Positions 1 to 7,254 of a stretch of DNA of 55,994 bases are shown here, in pieces (within the stretch, counting starts at the first letter, position 1; each line of letters opens with the position of its first letter). The notes under the pieces are model-generated. The model saw nothing but the letters and a program-made list of their open reading frames with translations. It was not told where the DNA came from and did not search any database. This stretch comes from Acetobacteraceae bacterium (GTDB lineage: Bacteria; Pseudomonadota; Alphaproteobacteria; Acetobacterales; Acetobacteraceae): contig JAIEOP010000003.1 in NCBI GenBank assembly GCA_019750465.1, positions 1-55,994 of the forward strand. Direction: 5' to 3'. The position numbers and the translations under genes were made by a program.

Positions 1-1
1 G

Positions 2-925
2 GAAGTTCCCGTCAGACGTCCTCGAGGGCCTGCGGCCGGACCGGCGCCGCATGTCCACCCGCAGGCGCAGCGCGGCCGGGGCGCGCAGCAGCCGAAGGCG
101 GCCGCCCCCGCGGGCCAGGGCGCGATGCTGCTGCCCGGCGTGAAGCACATCGTCGCCGTCGCGTCCGGCAAGGGCGGGGTCGGCAAGTCCACCACCGCGG
201 TGAACCTGGCGGTGGCGCTGGCCGTGCAGGGGCTGCGCGTCGGCCTGCTGGATGCCGACATCTACGGTCCCTCCCTGCCGCAGATGCTCGGCGCGCGGGA
301 GAAGCCCCGCGTCGAGGGGCAGCGCATCATCCCGCTGCAGCGCTGGGGGCTGACCGCCATGTCCATCGGCTTCCTTGTGGATGCCGACACGGCGATGATC
401 TGGCGCGGCCCGATGGTGATGGGCGCGCTGGAGCAGATGATGGGCCAGGTGGAGTGGGGCAGCCTCGACATCATGGTGGTGGACATGCCGCCCGGCACGG
501 GCGACGCGCAGCTGACGATGAGCCAGCGCGTGCCGCTGGCCGGCGCCGTGATCGTCTCCACGCCGCAGGACGTGGCGCTGATCGACGCGCGGCGCGGGGT
601 GAAGATGTTCGAGAAGGTGAACGTGCCCGTGCTCGGCATCATCGAGAACATGAGCTTCTTCTGCTGCCCGAATTGCGGCCACCGCAGCGACATCTTCGGC
701 CATGGCGGCGCGCGGGCGGAGGCGGAGCGGCTGGGCGTCGAGTTCCTCGGCGAGCTGCCGCTGAAGCTCGCGATCCGGGAGCTGGCGGACGCCGGCAGCC
801 CGATCGTCGCGGCCCGGCCGGAGGGCGAGGAGGCCGCGGCCTACCGCGCGATCGCCGCGCGGCTCTGGGCGAAGCTGGAGGGCGCGGGTGCTGCGAAGGC
901 AGGGCCGCGGATCGTGGTGGAGTGA
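2..925 (+). CDS. mrp: Mrp/NBP35 (ApbC) family Fe-S cluster carrier ATPase, 5' end outside window
   Basis: A P-loop ATPase of the Mrp/ApbC/Nbp35 family, which binds and transfers iron-sulfur clusters to apoproteins in the cytoplasm. The deviant Walker A GKGGVGKS lies about 57 residues into the visible part, followed by the DADIYGPSLPQM switch region, VDMPPGTGDA, and a C-terminal CCPNCGH that holds the cluster-ligating Cys-x-x-Cys. The reading frame stays open from the first base of the window, and the 40 codons before the ATG at 125 encode an Ala/Pro/Gln/Gly-rich stretch. That is the usual linker between the N-terminal MIP18/DUF59 domain and the ATPase domain. I therefore infer that the gene starts upstream of the window and that the ATG at 125 is internal. 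A large inverted repeat follows directly downstream. Confidence 0.93.
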   Translation, partial: EVPVRRPRGPAAGPAPHVHPQAQRGRGAQQPKAAAPAGQGAMLLPGVKHIVAVASGKGGVGKSTTAVNLAVALAVQGLRVGLLDADIYGPSLPQMLGAREKPRVEGQRIIPLQRWGLTAMSIGFLVDADTAMIWRGPMVMGALEQMMGQVEWGSLDIMVVDMPPGTGDAQLTMSQRVPLAGAVIVSTPQDVALIDARRGVKMFEKVNVPVLGIIENMSFFCCPNCGHRSDIFGHGGARAEAERLGVEFLGELPLKLAIRELADAGSPIVAARPEGEEAAAYRAIAARLWAKLEGAGAAKAGPRIVVE

Positions 926-928
926 CGC

Positions 929-1070
929 TCCCTCCCTCCCCCGCCGGCGGGGGAGGGCCGGGGTGGGGGCGGCAGTGCCACCGCTTCAGCGTGACCGGGC
1001 GATGCGGCCCTCGGCCCTCGACACCACCCCCACCCTGGCCCTCCCCCGCCGACGGCGGAGGGGACGCTTG
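929..1070. repeat. Intergenic GC-rich inverted repeat (REP-like)
   Basis: Two inverted arms of about 25 bases lie at 946-970 and 1024-1050 and differ at very few positions; the core is GGGGGAGGGCC(G/A)GGGTGGGGG and its complement. Smaller hairpins sit inside each arm. The element fills the gap between mrp and the LLM oxidoreductase gene. The right arm (CCACCCCCACCCTGGCCCT then CCCCCGCC) recurs with one change at 52071-52097, so this is a dispersed repeat and not only a local terminator, although it could act as one. Confidence 0.7.
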
Positions 1071-1124
1071 CCCCCTGCGGCAATGCGGCGTGTAGTCTCC
1101 CCCGACATGCGGGAGGGACCCACC

Positions 1125-1964
1125 ATGGATTTCGGCGCCTCGATGTTCTTCACCGACTACTCGATGACGCCCGCTGCCCTGGCGCGGGCGCTCGAGGAGC
1201 GCGGCTTCGAATCGGTCTGGGCGCCGGAGCACAGCCATATCCCGCTGTCGCGCAAGTCGCCCTGGCCCGGCGGGGGCGAGCTGCCGAAGCGCTACTACGA
1301 CTGCATGGACCCCTTCGTATCGCTGACCGCCGCCGCGGCGGCGACGCAGCGGCTGCGCCTCGGCACCGGCGTCTGCCTGGTGAACCAGCGCGACCCCATC
1401 CAGCTGGCGAAGCTCGTCGCCTCCATCGACCAGGTCTCCGGCGGCCGCTTCCTGTTCGGGATCGGCATCGGCTGGAACCAGGACGAGATGGAGAACCACG
1501 GCACGGTCTTCGAGACCCGCGCCAAGCTGGTGCGCGAGCGCGTGGAGGCGATGAAGGAGATCTGGACGAAGTCGAAGCCGGAATACCACGGCGAGTTCGT
1601 CAATTTCGACCCGATGATGACCTGGCCCAAGCCGGTGCAGAAGCCCTATCCGCCGATCATCGTCGGCGGCGGCTTCCCGCAGGCGGCGCGGCGCGCCATC
1701 CGCTACGGCAATGGCTGGATCCCGATCACCGGCCGGGCGCCGATGGAGAACGCGCTGGCGAAGTTCCGCGAGCTGGCGAAGGAGATGGGGCGCGACCCCG
1801 CGGAGCTTCCCATCACCGCCTTCGGCGCGGCGGAGGATGCGGATCTGCTGAAGCGCTACCGCGACCTCGGCGTGTCGCGCGTGGTGGTCTCGCTGGATTC
1901 CGAGAAGGAGGACGCGATCCTGCCGGTGCTCGACCGCTGGGCGGCGCTGATCCGGGGGATGTGA
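1125..1964 (+). CDS. LLM class F420/flavin-dependent oxidoreductase (TIGR03619-like)
   Basis: A luciferase-like monooxygenase superfamily protein of 279 aa with a TIM-barrel fold that uses FMN or F420 on an unidentified substrate. Family hallmarks visible are the N-terminal SVWAPEHSHIP, the LRLGTGVCLVNQRDPIQLAK segment, SGGRFLFGIGIGWNQDEMENHG and PPIIVGGG. An ATG at 1107 is in frame, but the ATG at 1125 has a GGGAGGG ribosome site 7 bases before it and gives the normal family N terminus, so 1125 is chosen. The stop TGA at 1962-1964 overlaps the first base of a MITE-like element. The gene is monocistronic. The family is assigned with confidence; the substrate is not known. Confidence 0.9.
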   Translation: MDFGASMFFTDYSMTPAALARALEERGFESVWAPEHSHIPLSRKSPWPGGGELPKRYYDCMDPFVSLTAAAAATQRLRLGTGVCLVNQRDPIQLAKLVASIDQVSGGRFLFGIGIGWNQDEMENHGTVFETRAKLVRERVEAMKEIWTKSKPEYHGEFVNFDPMMTWPKPVQKPYPPIIVGGGFPQAARRAIRYGNGWIPITGRAPMENALAKFRELAKEMGRDPAELPITAFGAAEDADLLKRYRDLGVSRVVVSLDSEKEDAILPVLDRWAALIRGM

Positions 1965-2122
1965 TACCAACGCGCGTTGATGTTGACACATCAACGCCCC
2001 TCAGACGCCGGGCGCCGCGCATCCGCGCGGCTTGGCTTCGCGCCATTGGGCGCGGGCCGCGTCCGCGGCCTCGGCGCGCCATCTGGCGCGCCGCATGGGT
2101 CAGCCTTTGACCGAGTTGGTAT
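1964..2122. repeat. MITE-like repeat with 8-bp terminal inverted repeats, copy 1
   Basis: A 159-bp non-coding element bounded by ATACCAAC (1964-1971) and GTTGGTAT (2115-2122), which are exact inverted complements. It is very GC-rich inside, with further small palindromes such as GTTGATGTTGACACATCAAC near the left end. The right 122 bp (2001-2122) is closely matched on the opposite strand at 40086-40207, again ending in TGGTAT. Two copies with the same end in unrelated settings support a small non-autonomous mobile element or an established interspersed repeat. No protein coding is proposed. Confidence 0.72.
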
Positions 2123-2151
2123 GACGCCCAGGCCGGGGTGGGGCGCGGCGC

Positions 2152-2925
2152 TCAAGCGGCCTGGACCCGCGCCTGCGCCAACCTGCCATGGTCGGCGCGG
2201 GCCACGCCGTCGCCCGCCAGGCCATGGAAGGCGTGCCCGGCGCCGCTGCCCCAATGGCGGTGCCAGGCGGTGCGCTCTGCGCCGGCGACGAAGCCGTACA
2301 GTTCCGGGCAGCGGTGCGCGCCGTCGGCGAGGATGCGGGTGATCGCGGCCGCGGAGGGCTGGCGCAACCCGTGCGCCTCCACGACCGGCCCGAGCGGGGC
2401 GAAATCGATGCCGGCGACCCGCAGCAGGCGCAGCAGCGAGGGCTCCATCAGGGCACACCAGTGCGTCAGCCCGAGGTCGAGGCTGATGCGCAGGATGCCG
2501 CGCATGAGGCCGTAGCGCAGCAGGCCATCCATGCAGGCGCCGCCCTGGCGCCGCACCTTCGACAGCGCGAAGCGCGAGATCTCCGCCGTGGTGCCCATGG
2601 GCAGGTCGCGCAGCATCCCGGACGCGCAGTAGCGCAGCATCGGGAAGCCGGCGATCCGGCCGTCCTGCCAGCCGCCGACGACAAGGCGGGCGGTGCCGAC
2701 GGCCTGGCCGCTGCGCCGCTGGCGCAGGATCACGTGGTGCGAGGCATGGTCGAATTCGTCGGCCTCGAGCCGTGCCTGGGCGTGTCCCGGCAGGATTCCC
2801 CGCTCCAGCCGGAACACCTGGTGACGGAGCCGCTGTGCCTCCTGGAGTGCTGATTGGTTGTCGGCCCGTTCCACCAGGAAATGCCGGTCGAACATGGACA
2901 CGGCGTCGCTGCCTTGGTCCTGCAT
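2152..2925 (-). CDS. PEP-CTERM/exosortase-associated GNAT-type acyltransferase
   Basis: A 257-aa protein resembling the acyl-homoserine-lactone-synthase-like acyltransferases that accompany PEP-CTERM/exosortase protein-sorting systems (TIGR03694 type). Supporting features are LRHQVFRLERGIL near residue 33, the acidic ADEFDHASHHVIL segment, VGTARLVV, the MGTTAEISRFALSK motif around residue 110 and MRGILRISLDLGLTHWCALMEPSLLRLL. The context agrees: a PEP-CTERM protein lies on the other side of its start, 15 bp away and divergent. No exosortase gene is in the window. Its natural product or target is not established for the family. The C-terminal 30 residues are Ala/His-rich and unremarkable. Confidence 0.8.
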   Translation of the reverse strand: MQDQGSDAVSMFDRHFLVERADNQSALQEAQRLRHQVFRLERGILPGHAQARLEADEFDHASHHVILRQRRSGQAVGTARLVVGGWQDGRIAGFPMLRYCASGMLRDLPMGTTAEISRFALSKVRRQGGACMDGLLRYGLMRGILRISLDLGLTHWCALMEPSLLRLLRVAGIDFAPLGPVVEAHGLRQPSAAAITRILADGAHRCPELYGFVAGAERTAWHRHWGSGAGHAFHGLAGDGVARADHGRLAQARVQAA

Positions 2926-2939
2926 GCTGTCCCCCGCCT

Positions 2940-3659
2940 CATGCTGTCTTCAGCGGCTTCCCCGGCGTCGCCCTGTCCAACAACGGCCTTGTCGGCAACG
3001 CGCTGAACCTGCCCGCACCGGGCCAAGCCTTGGCCGGGCCCGGACCGATGCCGGCCGACAATACCTTCACACCGGCCGGTCCGCCCGGCACCTTCACTGG
3101 CACCCGCGCCGACGCCCAGATCGGAGCCGGCAACGCCTCCGCGGGTGGCATCACCGTGAGCAACGTCGCCGAGGGCTACAGCGCCGGCGCGGTCGGCACC
3201 GCCGGCACCTCCACCGCCACCAATACCGCCCTCATCACCTTCAACCTCGTCGGCGTCGGCCAGGCGGTCCAGGTCAGCGGTATCGACCTGATCCAGCTGA
3301 TCGCCTCCACGGCGCCGAACATGGGCGAGAGCGCGAGCGCGCGCATCGCCAACACCTTCTCGGTCTTCAACGCCGCCGGCACCGAGATCTTCCGAGCCGA
3401 TCCGAGTGACATCAACCGCATCGTGGGGTCGGGCGCAGGCGTGCCGCCGATCGCGTCGATCGGCCCGATCGCCATCCCGTTCAACCTGCTCACGCCGGTG
3501 CTGGACGCGGGGCAGGCCTACACCCTGTCGTTCACCTCCTCGGCGACCGAATCGATCGTCGTCGGCACTCCCACCGTCGTGCCGGAGCCCGCCTCGCTGG
3601 CGCTCCTCGGCCTCGGCCTGCTTGGCCTCGCCGCGGTGCGCAGCCGCATGCGGGCCTGA
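2940..3659 (+). pseudogene. PEP-CTERM sorting-domain protein, apparently 5'-truncated
   Basis: The C terminus carries a complete PEP-CTERM signal: VPEPASLALLGLGLLGLAAV followed by a basic RSRMRA tail. This is the substrate feature for exosortase-mediated anchoring and export. The body (about 210 residues) is Gly/Ala/Thr-rich and beta-structured, typical of secreted PEP-CTERM proteins. The frame lacks a credible start: no in-frame ATG or signal peptide is found between the acyltransferase start (2925) and this sequence, and upstream codons are antisense to the acyltransferase. The first in-frame ATG upstream lies deep inside that gene at 2772. I infer that a rearrangement removed the signal peptide and promoter. 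A gene with an unusual start cannot be excluded. Confidence 0.6.
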
Positions 3660-3676
3660 GCCACGCCGACCAACAA

Positions 3677-3704
3677 CCCCGCCGGGCCCTCGGGCCCGGC
3701 GGGG
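3677..3704. terminator. Bidirectional hairpin terminator
   Basis: A perfect 13-bp stem (CCCCGCCGGGCCC and its complement) with a 2-nt loop lies between the convergent PEP-CTERM gene and the monooxygenase gene, 17 bp past one stop and 13 bp past the other. There is no T-run, which is common in very GC-rich genomes. Confidence 0.65.
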
Positions 3705-3716
3705 ACGTCCCGCGGC

Positions 3717-5354
3717 TCAGCCCAGGGTGACGCCGCGGTAGCCCTCCTCCGCCACCCTGTCGCACCAGGCGCGGTAGTCCGGCGCGCTGCCGCTGTAGCG
3801 CGCGATGATGCGGGTCCCCTTGCCTTCGACGTTGCGGTTGACGCCGGTCATCCAGGAATCCACTTCGTTCGTCAGCAGGCCGGCCGCGCAGGCCACGACG
3901 TGCTCCATCCAGGCGGCAACCGAATCCGGCCGGGCCTCCGCCCGGGTCAGGCCGCGCGCGCCCATGTGGCGCAGGATGCCGGTCACCCAATCCACGTTGT
4001 ACTCGATGCTGCGCGGGATGTTGCCGAGCGCGGTATGCGGCCCGAGCAGCATGAACAGGTTGGGAAATTCCGCCACCATCATGCCGACGAAGGTGCGGGC
4101 TCCACCGGACCAGCGCTGCTTCAGGCCCACACCCTCCGTCCCGCGGAAATCGATGCGGTCGAAGGCGCCGGTCAGCGCATCGAAGCCGGTGGCGTAGATG
4201 ATGATGTCGAATTCGAAGGCACGGTCGGTGGTCTCCAGGCCGGTCGGCGTCACGCGGGTGATCGGCGTCGCCCGGCTGTCCACCAGCTCCACGTTGGGCT
4301 GGTTGTACACCTCGTAGTAGCGCGTCTCCAGCGGCACGCGCCGCGTGCCGAAGCCGTGGTTCTTCGGGATCAGCATCTCCGCCACCTTCGGGTCCTTCAC
4401 CCGCTGGCGGATCTTGCCCGCGACGAATTCCGACATCTCCGCGTTGGCGGCGCGGTCCGTCAGCATATCGCGGAAATTGCCGACCCAGATGCCGAAGCCG
4501 GGTGAGGCGTAGAGCCGTTCCCAGAACGCCTCGCGCTCCTCCCGCGACACCTCGAAGGTGGCGCGCGGGTCGGGGGTGTGCAGGAAGCAGGAGAAGGTCT
4601 CGGCGCAGCGGCGGAACATCTCCGGGTAGCCCGCCTTGATCTCCCGCTGCTCCTCCGGCGTGATCGGGCGGTTGTGCAGCGGCGCACACCAGTTCGGCGT
4701 GCGCTGGAACACGGTGAGCTGCCCGCAGGTCTTGGCCACCTCCTGGATGGTCTGCACGCCCGTGGCGCCGGTGCCGATGACGGCGACCCGCTTGCCGGTG
4801 AAGTCCACCGGCTCGGTGGGCATCATGGCGGTGTGCCAGGCCTGCCCCTTGAAGCTCTCCATGCCCTCGATCTTCGGCAGGGTCGGCGTGGAGAGCGCGC
4901 CGATGGCCGTGACCAGGAAGCGCGCGCTGTGGCGGCTGCCGTCCTCCAGCGTCACGTGCCAGCGCCGCCCGGCCTCGTCCCAGCGCGCCGCGGTGACGCG
5001 GCTGCGGAACCCGATGTCGCGCCGCAGGTCGTACTTGTCGGCGACCCTGTTCAGGTAGCGCAGCGTGTCTGGCTGGGCCGCGAAATGCTCCGGCCAGTCC
5101 CATTCCTCCAGCAGCTCCTTGTCGAAGGAATAGCCGTAGGAATAGCTCTCGGAATCGAAGCGGGCGCCGGGGTAGCGGTTCCAGTACCAGGTGCCACCGA
5201 CGCCGGTGCCGGCCTCGAAGACCCGGGCCTTCAGGCCAAGCTCGCGCAGGCGGATGAGCTGGTACATCCCCGACATGCCGGCGCCGATGACGATGGCGTC
5301 GAAGTCGAGGCCCTTCGCCGCATCGCGCCGTTCCAGGGTTTCCGTTGCCGACAT
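3717..5354 (-). CDS. Class B flavin monooxygenase (Baeyer-Villiger / cyclohexanone monooxygenase-like)
   Basis: A 545-aa FAD- and NADPH-dependent monooxygenase. The N-terminal FAD Rossmann motif GAGMSGMYQLIRLRELG is near residue 25, followed by GVGGTWYWNRYPGARFD as in cyclohexanone/phenylacetone monooxygenases. The second (NADPH) Rossmann motif GTGATGVQTIQEVA lies mid-protein, and IIIYATGFDALTG marks the end of the NADPH domain. The expected fingerprint FxGxxxHTxxWP appears here as FKGQAWHTAMMP, where the final Trp-Pro is not kept intact. The start at 5354 is preferred over longer openings because GGAG lies about 9 bases upstream and the protein begins just ahead of the FAD motif. It probably oxidises a ketone or a heteroatom; the substrate cannot be told. 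Confidence 0.9.
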   Translation of the reverse strand: MSATETLERRDAAKGLDFDAIVIGAGMSGMYQLIRLRELGLKARVFEAGTGVGGTWYWNRYPGARFDSESYSYGYSFDKELLEEWDWPEHFAAQPDTLRYLNRVADKYDLRRDIGFRSRVTAARWDEAGRRWHVTLEDGSRHSARFLVTAIGALSTPTLPKIEGMESFKGQAWHTAMMPTEPVDFTGKRVAVIGTGATGVQTIQEVAKTCGQLTVFQRTPNWCAPLHNRPITPEEQREIKAGYPEMFRRCAETFSCFLHTPDPRATFEVSREEREAFWERLYASPGFGIWVGNFRDMLTDRAANAEMSEFVAGKIRQRVKDPKVAEMLIPKNHGFGTRRVPLETRYYEVYNQPNVELVDSRATPITRVTPTGLETTDRAFEFDIIIYATGFDALTGAFDRIDFRGTEGVGLKQRWSGGARTFVGMMVAEFPNLFMLLGPHTALGNIPRSIEYNVDWVTGILRHMGARGLTRAEARPDSVAAWMEHVVACAAGLLTNEVDSWMTGVNRNVEGKGTRIIARYSGSAPDYRAWCDRVAEEGYRGVTLG

Positions 5355-5490
5355 CGCGTTCCGCTCCTCTCGTGCTTCGCGCCGATGGTAGGCGCGCGGG
5401 CACAGGCCGGCAAAGCCGCCGGAGGTCATGGCCGGCGGCCCGGGGCCGCGTCGCGCGCGTGGCGTTGCCCGCAAGGCGATGGGTGCTACC

Positions 5491-5556
5491 CTGGAGCAGC
5501 TTCCGGTCGGATGGAATGCGCATGCGTTCCATTCGATCGGAGATAAGCTGCTCCAG
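5491..5556. repeat. 66-bp imperfect palindrome
   Basis: CTGGAGCAGCTT at the left pairs with AAGCTGCTCCAG at the right, and GGATGGAATGCGCATGCG pairs with the inner GCATTCCATCC-like arm. The palindrome is interrupted by a small asymmetry (GAT near the right arm). It lies between the divergent monooxygenase and cupin genes, where it could be an extended operator. It resembles the palindrome at 39533-39584 in layout (GAGC, CCGGTC, TGGAAT), so I lean to a dispersed palindromic repeat. Confidence 0.6.
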
Positions 5557-5639
5557 CTATTGCTCGAATCGCGCCGGCGTCCGCACCGGGCGCCCATCGG
5601 CCCGCGCCTCCACGGGGCGCCCACACTGGGAGGTTCAGC

Positions 5640-6014
5640 ATGCGCCCGCTCGCCGACGCCAAGGTGGTGCGCCTCGCGGAGGCCGAGGCGGTGTCCTTCG
5701 GCCCGCTCGCCCGGTACCAGCGCCTGACCGGCGAGGACGGGCACCCGCTGTTCACCGGCGTGCAGACCTGCCAGCCCGGCTACGCCACGCCGCTGCACTG
5801 GCACCCCTATGTCGAGAGCCTCTTTGTCCTGGAGGGCAGCCTGGAGGCCTGGACGGAGGGCAGGGAGGAGACGCCGGTGCGGCTCGGCCCCGGCGACATG
5901 ATCGTGCTGCCCGCCGGCACGCCGCATGTCTTCCGCAACCCCGGCGACACGGTGCTGCGGATCCTCGGCATCCACGCCTCGCCGAGCCGGATCGTGAACC
6001 GGGTGGGCGAGTAG
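5640..6014 (+). CDS. Small cupin-domain protein
   Basis: A 124-aa single-domain cupin. Motif 1 is seen as PLHWHPYVESLFVLEG (His, His and Glu metal ligands) and motif 2 as GPGDMIVLPAGTPHVFRNPGD (His ligand), so a metal site is likely intact. The start has GGGAGG 9 bases upstream. It is divergent from the monooxygenase and converges on the acyl-CoA dehydrogenase gene 6 bp past its stop. Such proteins may be dioxygenases, isomerases or sugar-binding sensors, and the sequence alone does not discriminate among them. Confidence 0.85.
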   Translation: MRPLADAKVVRLAEAEAVSFGPLARYQRLTGEDGHPLFTGVQTCQPGYATPLHWHPYVESLFVLEGSLEAWTEGREETPVRLGPGDMIVLPAGTPHVFRNPGDTVLRILGIHASPSRIVNRVGE

Positions 6015-6020
6015 CCGGCC

Positions 6021-7253
6021 CTACCGCTTGCCGGCCGGGATCTCGCTGAACGGCCGGTCGCGGTCCACCCGCACGTCGCCGGGCAGGCCGAGGACGCGCT
6101 CGGCGATGATGTTCCGCATGATCTCGTCCGTGCCGCCGGCGATGCGCAGGCCCGGCGCGGAGAGCAGCGTCTCCTGGAACAGCGCCCCCATCGGCGCCAC
6201 GGCGCGATCCGTCACCACCCCGGCGGCGCCCTGCAGATCCAGCGCGAAGCTCGCGATCTCCTGCATCTTGCCCGCCGTCACCAGCTTGCCGATGGAACTC
6301 TCCGGCCCCGGCGTCTGGCCGCGCGAGAGGCGCGTGATGGTGCGGAAGCGCGTGTATTTCAGGCCGCGCGAGCGCACGTACCACTCCGCCAGCCGCTCGC
6401 GCACCGCCGGGTTGCGGATCGCCGGCCCATCCTCGGTGTCGAGGTCGCGCACGAACGCGAACACTTCGTCGAAATCGGTGCCGACGCTGCCGCCGACGGT
6501 CAGCCGCTCGTTCATCAGCGTCGTCAGCCCGACCTTCCATCCCGCGCCCACCGCGCCGACCCGCGCGCTGTCCGGGACGCGCAGGTCGGTGAAGAACACC
6601 TCGTTGAAGTTCGAGGTACCGGCGACCTGCTTGATCCGCCGCACCTCCACGCCCGGCGCGCGCATCGGGATCACGAACATGGTCAGCCCGGCATGCTTGG
6701 CGGCGTGCGGGTCGGTGCGCGCCAGCAGCAGGCCCCAGTCGGCGTAGTGCGCGCCGGAGGTCCAGATCTTCTGGCCGTTGATCACCCAGTCCTCGCCATC
6801 CTTCACGGCGCGCGTCCGCAGGCCGGCCACGTCCGACCCCGCTGCGGGCTCGGAGAAGAGCTGGCACCAGATCTCCTCGCCGCGCACCGCGGGCGCCACA
6901 TGCCGCGCGTGCTGGTCCGGCGTGCCATGGGTGATGACGGTGGGCACGCACATGCCGAGGCCGATCTCATACACTCCGCGCGGCACGGCGAAGCGCGCCT
7001 CCTCCTGCGCGTAGATCACCTGCTCCATCGGCGTGCCGCCGCGGCCGCCATGCTCGGGCGCCCAGGTGATGGCGGCGAAGCCGGCCTCGGCCTTCAGGGC
7101 CTGCCATTCGCGGGCGCGGCGCAGCAGCTCCTCATCCGGCACGCGGCCGCGGATGACGGCGTTGGCGCCGGTGAGCGGCTCGGCGTGCCGCTCCAGGAAG
7201 GCCGCGGCCTCGGCGCGGAATTCGGCTTCCCCTGGCGTGTCGGCGAAGTCCAT
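6021..7253 (-). CDS. Acyl-CoA dehydrogenase family protein (catalytic-type partner)
   Basis: A 410-aa acyl-CoA dehydrogenase, oxidising an acyl-CoA to the 2,3-enoyl-CoA with FAD. Seen are an N-terminal helical domain, CQLFSEPAAGSDVAGL (flavin/substrate motif), WVINGQKIWTSGAHYADWGLLLARTD, and the C-terminal RIAGGTDEIMRNIIAERVLGLP, where Glu of the TDE stretch sits in the usual region of the active-site/FAD loop. The ATG at 7253 lies one base past the TGA of the preceding gene, so the two are translationally coupled. The pairing of a long and a short dehydrogenase is typical of alpha2beta2 heteromers for sterols or aromatic side chains. Heteromer formation is an inference. Confidence 0.9.
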   Translation of the reverse strand: MDFADTPGEAEFRAEAAAFLERHAEPLTGANAVIRGRVPDEELLRRAREWQALKAEAGFAAITWAPEHGGRGGTPMEQVIYAQEEARFAVPRGVYEIGLGMCVPTVITHGTPDQHARHVAPAVRGEEIWCQLFSEPAAGSDVAGLRTRAVKDGEDWVINGQKIWTSGAHYADWGLLLARTDPHAAKHAGLTMFVIPMRAPGVEVRRIKQVAGTSNFNEVFFTDLRVPDSARVGAVGAGWKVGLTTLMNERLTVGGSVGTDFDEVFAFVRDLDTEDGPAIRNPAVRERLAEWYVRSRGLKYTRFRTITRLSRGQTPGPESSIGKLVTAGKMQEIASFALDLQGAAGVVTDRAVAPMGALFQETLLSAPGLRIAGGTDEIMRNIIAERVLGLPGDVRVDRDRPFSEIPAGKR

Positions 7254-7254
7254 C

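Noticed and set aside
6014-6035. Hairpin GCCGGC...GCCGGC as a terminator between the cupin and dehydrogenase genes
   Set aside because: Only 6 bp in the stem with a 10-base loop, and half lies in the coding end of the dehydrogenase. Such short stems are common by chance here.
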